This document shows, piece after piece, positions 61,446 through 64,000 of a DNA stretch of 64,000 nt. Each line of letters opens with the position of its first letter. Within the stretch, counting starts at the first letter, position 1. The notes under the pieces were generated by a model. It did not search any database, had not been told where the DNA came from, and saw only the letters and a program-made list of their open reading frames with translations. This DNA comes from Sapria himalayana (taxonomy: Eukaryota > Streptophyta > Magnoliopsida > Malpighiales > Rafflesiaceae): positions 52,025 to 116,024 of the forward strand of contig JAREIK010003114.1 of assembly GCA_029783825.1 (NCBI GenBank). The letters run 5' to 3'. Position numbers and translations under genes: made by a program.

Positions 61446-63855
61446 ATGGCACAATCCAGCGGTAAATGAAAAATACCATAAATTGAAGATGATCACATCT
61501 CAAATGATCAAATTATTGGTAAATCCAATCATCATTTTTTCACAACCCCTCCTATTGTTACGGCATGTTCTTCAATTCCAATTGTAAAAGAAAGTCAAGG
61601 TACATCTGAACCTCAAGCTCATAAAAAGTATAAGTCTGTTGTATGGGAAACTTATCAGATATTAGTTGATTCAGAGGGAAATGAAACTTGTAAGGCAGCT
61701 TGTATATGGTGTAGGAAAGAATATTTTGCAAAAAGTGATCAAGGTACTTCGGGTTTGTGGAAATACCTGAGATAGACTTGTAGTAAATTTCCACACAAAA
61801 AAAGAATTAATAGAAGTTTTCAAAGGTAAAGGCAAGTCACAATCTTTCGTGAGTTTCACTAAAGGTACTAGTTCAGAGGATAACAAATTAACTTGTTGAC
61901 AATTTGATCAACAACTAGTTAGGAAGGCTTTGGTGAAAATGATCATAAAAGATGAATTGCCTTTTTGTTTTGTTGAGAGGGATGAGTTCAAGGAGTTTTG
62001 TAAAGTTAGTGTGCCTCAATTTAAAATTCAATCTAGGCACTCTACATTGAGGGAATGGTTTTTCATTATTTGTGAATGAAAAGAAGAAATTATTTGATAG
62101 AATATCATCTCATTGTTGTAGAGTTTCATTGACTACTGACACTTGGACTAGCATTCAAAATTTGTCTTATATATGTTTGACTGTTCATTCATTTGATTCT
62201 CAATAGAATATGCATAAAAGGCTTTTGAACTTTTGGGTAATTAAAAGTCATTCTGGAGTTAATATTAGAAATGCTATTGAGATTTGCATGAATGAATGGG
62301 GTTTGAGAAAGTTGATGTTCATTACTGTTGACAATGTATCAAATAATGATGTTGCAATCGAACAATTGGAAAAAATGCTTGTGAAGAATAGTGTTGTACC
62401 TTTGAGAGGCGAGCATTTTCATATGAGATGTTGTGCTCATATCCTAAACTTAATTGTCAGTGATGGCATTGCAGTAGTTGAGGGAGCTATTCAAAAAATT
62501 AGAGGTGTGGTAAAATATGTGAGGAGCAGTCCTAAAAGATTTGATATGTTTAAGTTATGTGTTGAAGAAGCAAACTTGTCATGTGGATCTTCATTGCAAT
62601 TAGATAGTCCTACAAAATGGAATTCAACTTATTTGATTATACAAACTGATATAAAATATCAAAAAAAATTTGATAAGTTGTAGGACAAGACAAAAGGTTT
62701 TTGAAGGAGTTTGGTTCAAATGTTCCAACTGAGAGAGACTGAACAAACGCCCAAAATTTGGCTCGTTTCTTGAAAACTTTTTATGAGGTAACTTGTAAAT
62801 TTTCTGGCTCATAATATTCTACCTCTATTGTTTATTTTCCTGAGATTATTCGAATTTTGAAAGAAATTGAGATTTTTGAAAATAGTCGAGATACAATGGT
62901 GTCTGAAATGAGTATGAACTTGAGGCATAAATTCAACAAATATTGGGGTTCTCTTCAATCAACAAATATTATGCTTTTTGTCGCAGTAGTGTTGGATCCT
63001 AGATAAAAGCTCAAATATCTCAAGGTTAAGTAAACTTAGCATTATGGAGAGTGATTGGCTAAAAAATTGGTGAAAAAGGTTATAAATGCTTTAAATGAGA
63101 TGATGGTTGATTATAAAAATTTAAATGAAGATGAATCAAAAGAAGATGATTTCTCTTCTATTGTGTTGAATAAAAATGATGATTTCTTTGATGGTAGTGA
63201 TACTTATGTTGATGATTTTTTTTGTTGATTTGGAGAAAGAACAATAAGTTGCAGCCTTGGAAGAGTTGGATAGGTACTTGGAGGACAACCTTAAAAAAAT
63301 AGAAATGATTTTGATCTTCTAAACTGGTGGAAGGTAAATGAGGTTAGGTATCCTTCTTTGGTAATTGTAGCAAGGGATGTATTTGCTATCCAAGCATCTA
63401 CTGTGGCCTACGAATCTACATTTAGCATTGGGGAAAGAACTTTAGATTAATTTAGAAGTTCTTTAACTCCTATTATAGCTGAAGTTCTAATATGTCTACA
63501 AGATTGGTTTAGAATCTCAAACAAACTTATTGAAATTGAAGAATTAGTTCAAGAACTTGATGATAATGAATCAGGTTAGTATACAAATCTTGTAAATTTT
63601 AATTTCACTTTACTTATTTATTCATTAAATTTAATAAAAAATGGTTCAATTACATATTTTCAGAGGGGTCACAAGATCCAAATATTCTTCAAACTATAGT
63701 TGGCCAACTAAATTTGGAATGGGTGTATAAATTTTATAAGGTAATATTTTGTTTTTTATTACTCTTTCATCTTAGATATTTATGTCTACATGATTAACAT
63801 ATTTTCATCTTTGGTTGTCCTTCTATAGTGGAGGAAGAAAAGGGAGGAGTTGTAG
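61446..63855 (+). pseudogene. hAT transposase pseudogene (h4), full length but broken
   Basis: Start ATG at 61446 (MAQSSGK) with a stop at the next codon. The BED-finger region (about 61620-61800) reads CIWC then GTSGLWKYLR and a stop. The central piece 62210-62683 is the best preserved in the window, 157 codons open. It includes ITVDNVSNND (second catalytic Asp), HMRCCAHILNLIV, the RSSPKRFDMFKLCVEEA helix region and a CPTRWNSTY motif changed to SPTKWNSTY. Stops at 62740-62742 and 62812-62814 are shared with h2 and h3. The hATC region (about 63310-63570) has FDLLNWWKVNEVRYPSL and a changed YESTF motif. Inferred introns 63575-63663 and 63741-63828 lead to a last exon ending WRKKREEL at a TAG (63853-63855). 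Not functional. Confidence 0.9.
63741..63828 (+). other. Inferred second 3' intron in the h4 transposase
   Basis: AAG|GTAATA donor and TTCTATAG acceptor, 88 bp; joins EWVYKFYK to WRKKREEL and a stop. In h2 the acceptor is changed (CTACATTGG), and in h3 the donor side carries a small deletion. Confidence 0.45.
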
Positions 63856-64000
63856 AAGAGATAATTAATTGGGTTGGATTTTCGTTGCTGTAGCGGGATG
63901 GACCTTTGAAATGATCATTATCTTGTTGTTATAAGTTGTATTTTTTTTTGTTATATTAAGCTGCCTAATTTTAGCAATTACTTAAGTAGTAATTGATGCT

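Larger units (their letters stand above)
60859..64000 (+). mobile_element. hAT transposon copy h4, truncated by window end
   Basis: Left terminal repeat TAGGGCTGCTCACGGG (60859-60874), one change from h2. Colinear with h2 through the transposase pseudogene to the 3' non-coding region at 64000, where about 0.55 kb of element should remain outside. The 5' non-coding region (60875-61445) has a shorter TA run than h2. Confidence 0.93.

Noticed and set aside
1..64000. tRNA, rRNA, CRISPR array or bacterial-type operon
   Set aside because: No cloverleaf-like or rRNA stretches were noticed on reading, and the repeats are long, adjacent and without unique spacers; the context is a plant satellite.

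Overview
This is a plant nuclear repeat block with no intact host gene. Very AT-rich tandem satellite fills roughly three quarters of it. Embedded in the satellite are four copies of one dead hAT-type DNA transposon (h1-h4) and three copies of a 2.3-2.4 kb non-coding repeat that I do not recognise (called X here, X1-X3). The plant assignment rests on the transposase type (plant BED-finger/hATC, RICESLEEPER-like) and on degenerate TTTAGGG-type heptamers in X. The species cannot be named from the sequence. The setting looks heterochromatic (pericentromere, subtelomere, knob or B chromosome); that is inference.

Layout: h1 (1-1835, minus); satellite in minus orientation (1844-7010); X1 (7011-9424); satellite, minus (9425-13682); an inversion junction at about 13682; satellite, plus (13683-14489); h2, complete, with 16-bp terminal inverted repeats and a perfect 8-bp target duplication (14498-18198); satellite (18207-30709); X2, broken in two by a piece of satellite (30710-33830) and fused directly to h3, which lacks its 5' end (33831-36149); satellite (36158-51993); X3, nearly full length (51994-54306); satellite (54307-60850); h4, running off the window end (60859-64000).

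The satellite monomer is about 600 bp, with length classes of roughly 440-740 bp. Most monomers carry (i) a block of about 85 bp built on a degenerate 8-bp unit TTTANNNN that looks telomere-like and (ii) a dyad centred on GGTTATAACC. Diverged monomer types, labelled A-P here, recur in fixed order and form a higher-order repeat of about 6.8-7.0 kb (22175-29134 and 42692-49494).

A second, larger level exists. All four hAT copies sit beside the same 8-bp target (GCATTTAG) at the same point of the satellite monomer. X1 and X3 share the same left and right monomer context. The transposon and X therefore appear to have been carried along by amplification of a compound unit, hAT-satellite-X-satellite, of about 28 kb in its fullest copy (36150 to the expected end of h4). 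The part left of 13682 is an inverted version of this unit. The transposase already carried shared nonsense codons and a lost zinc-ligand histidine before amplification, so the elements spread as passengers. Most small open frames in the window are chance frames in AT-rich repeat or fragments of the transposase pseudogenes.
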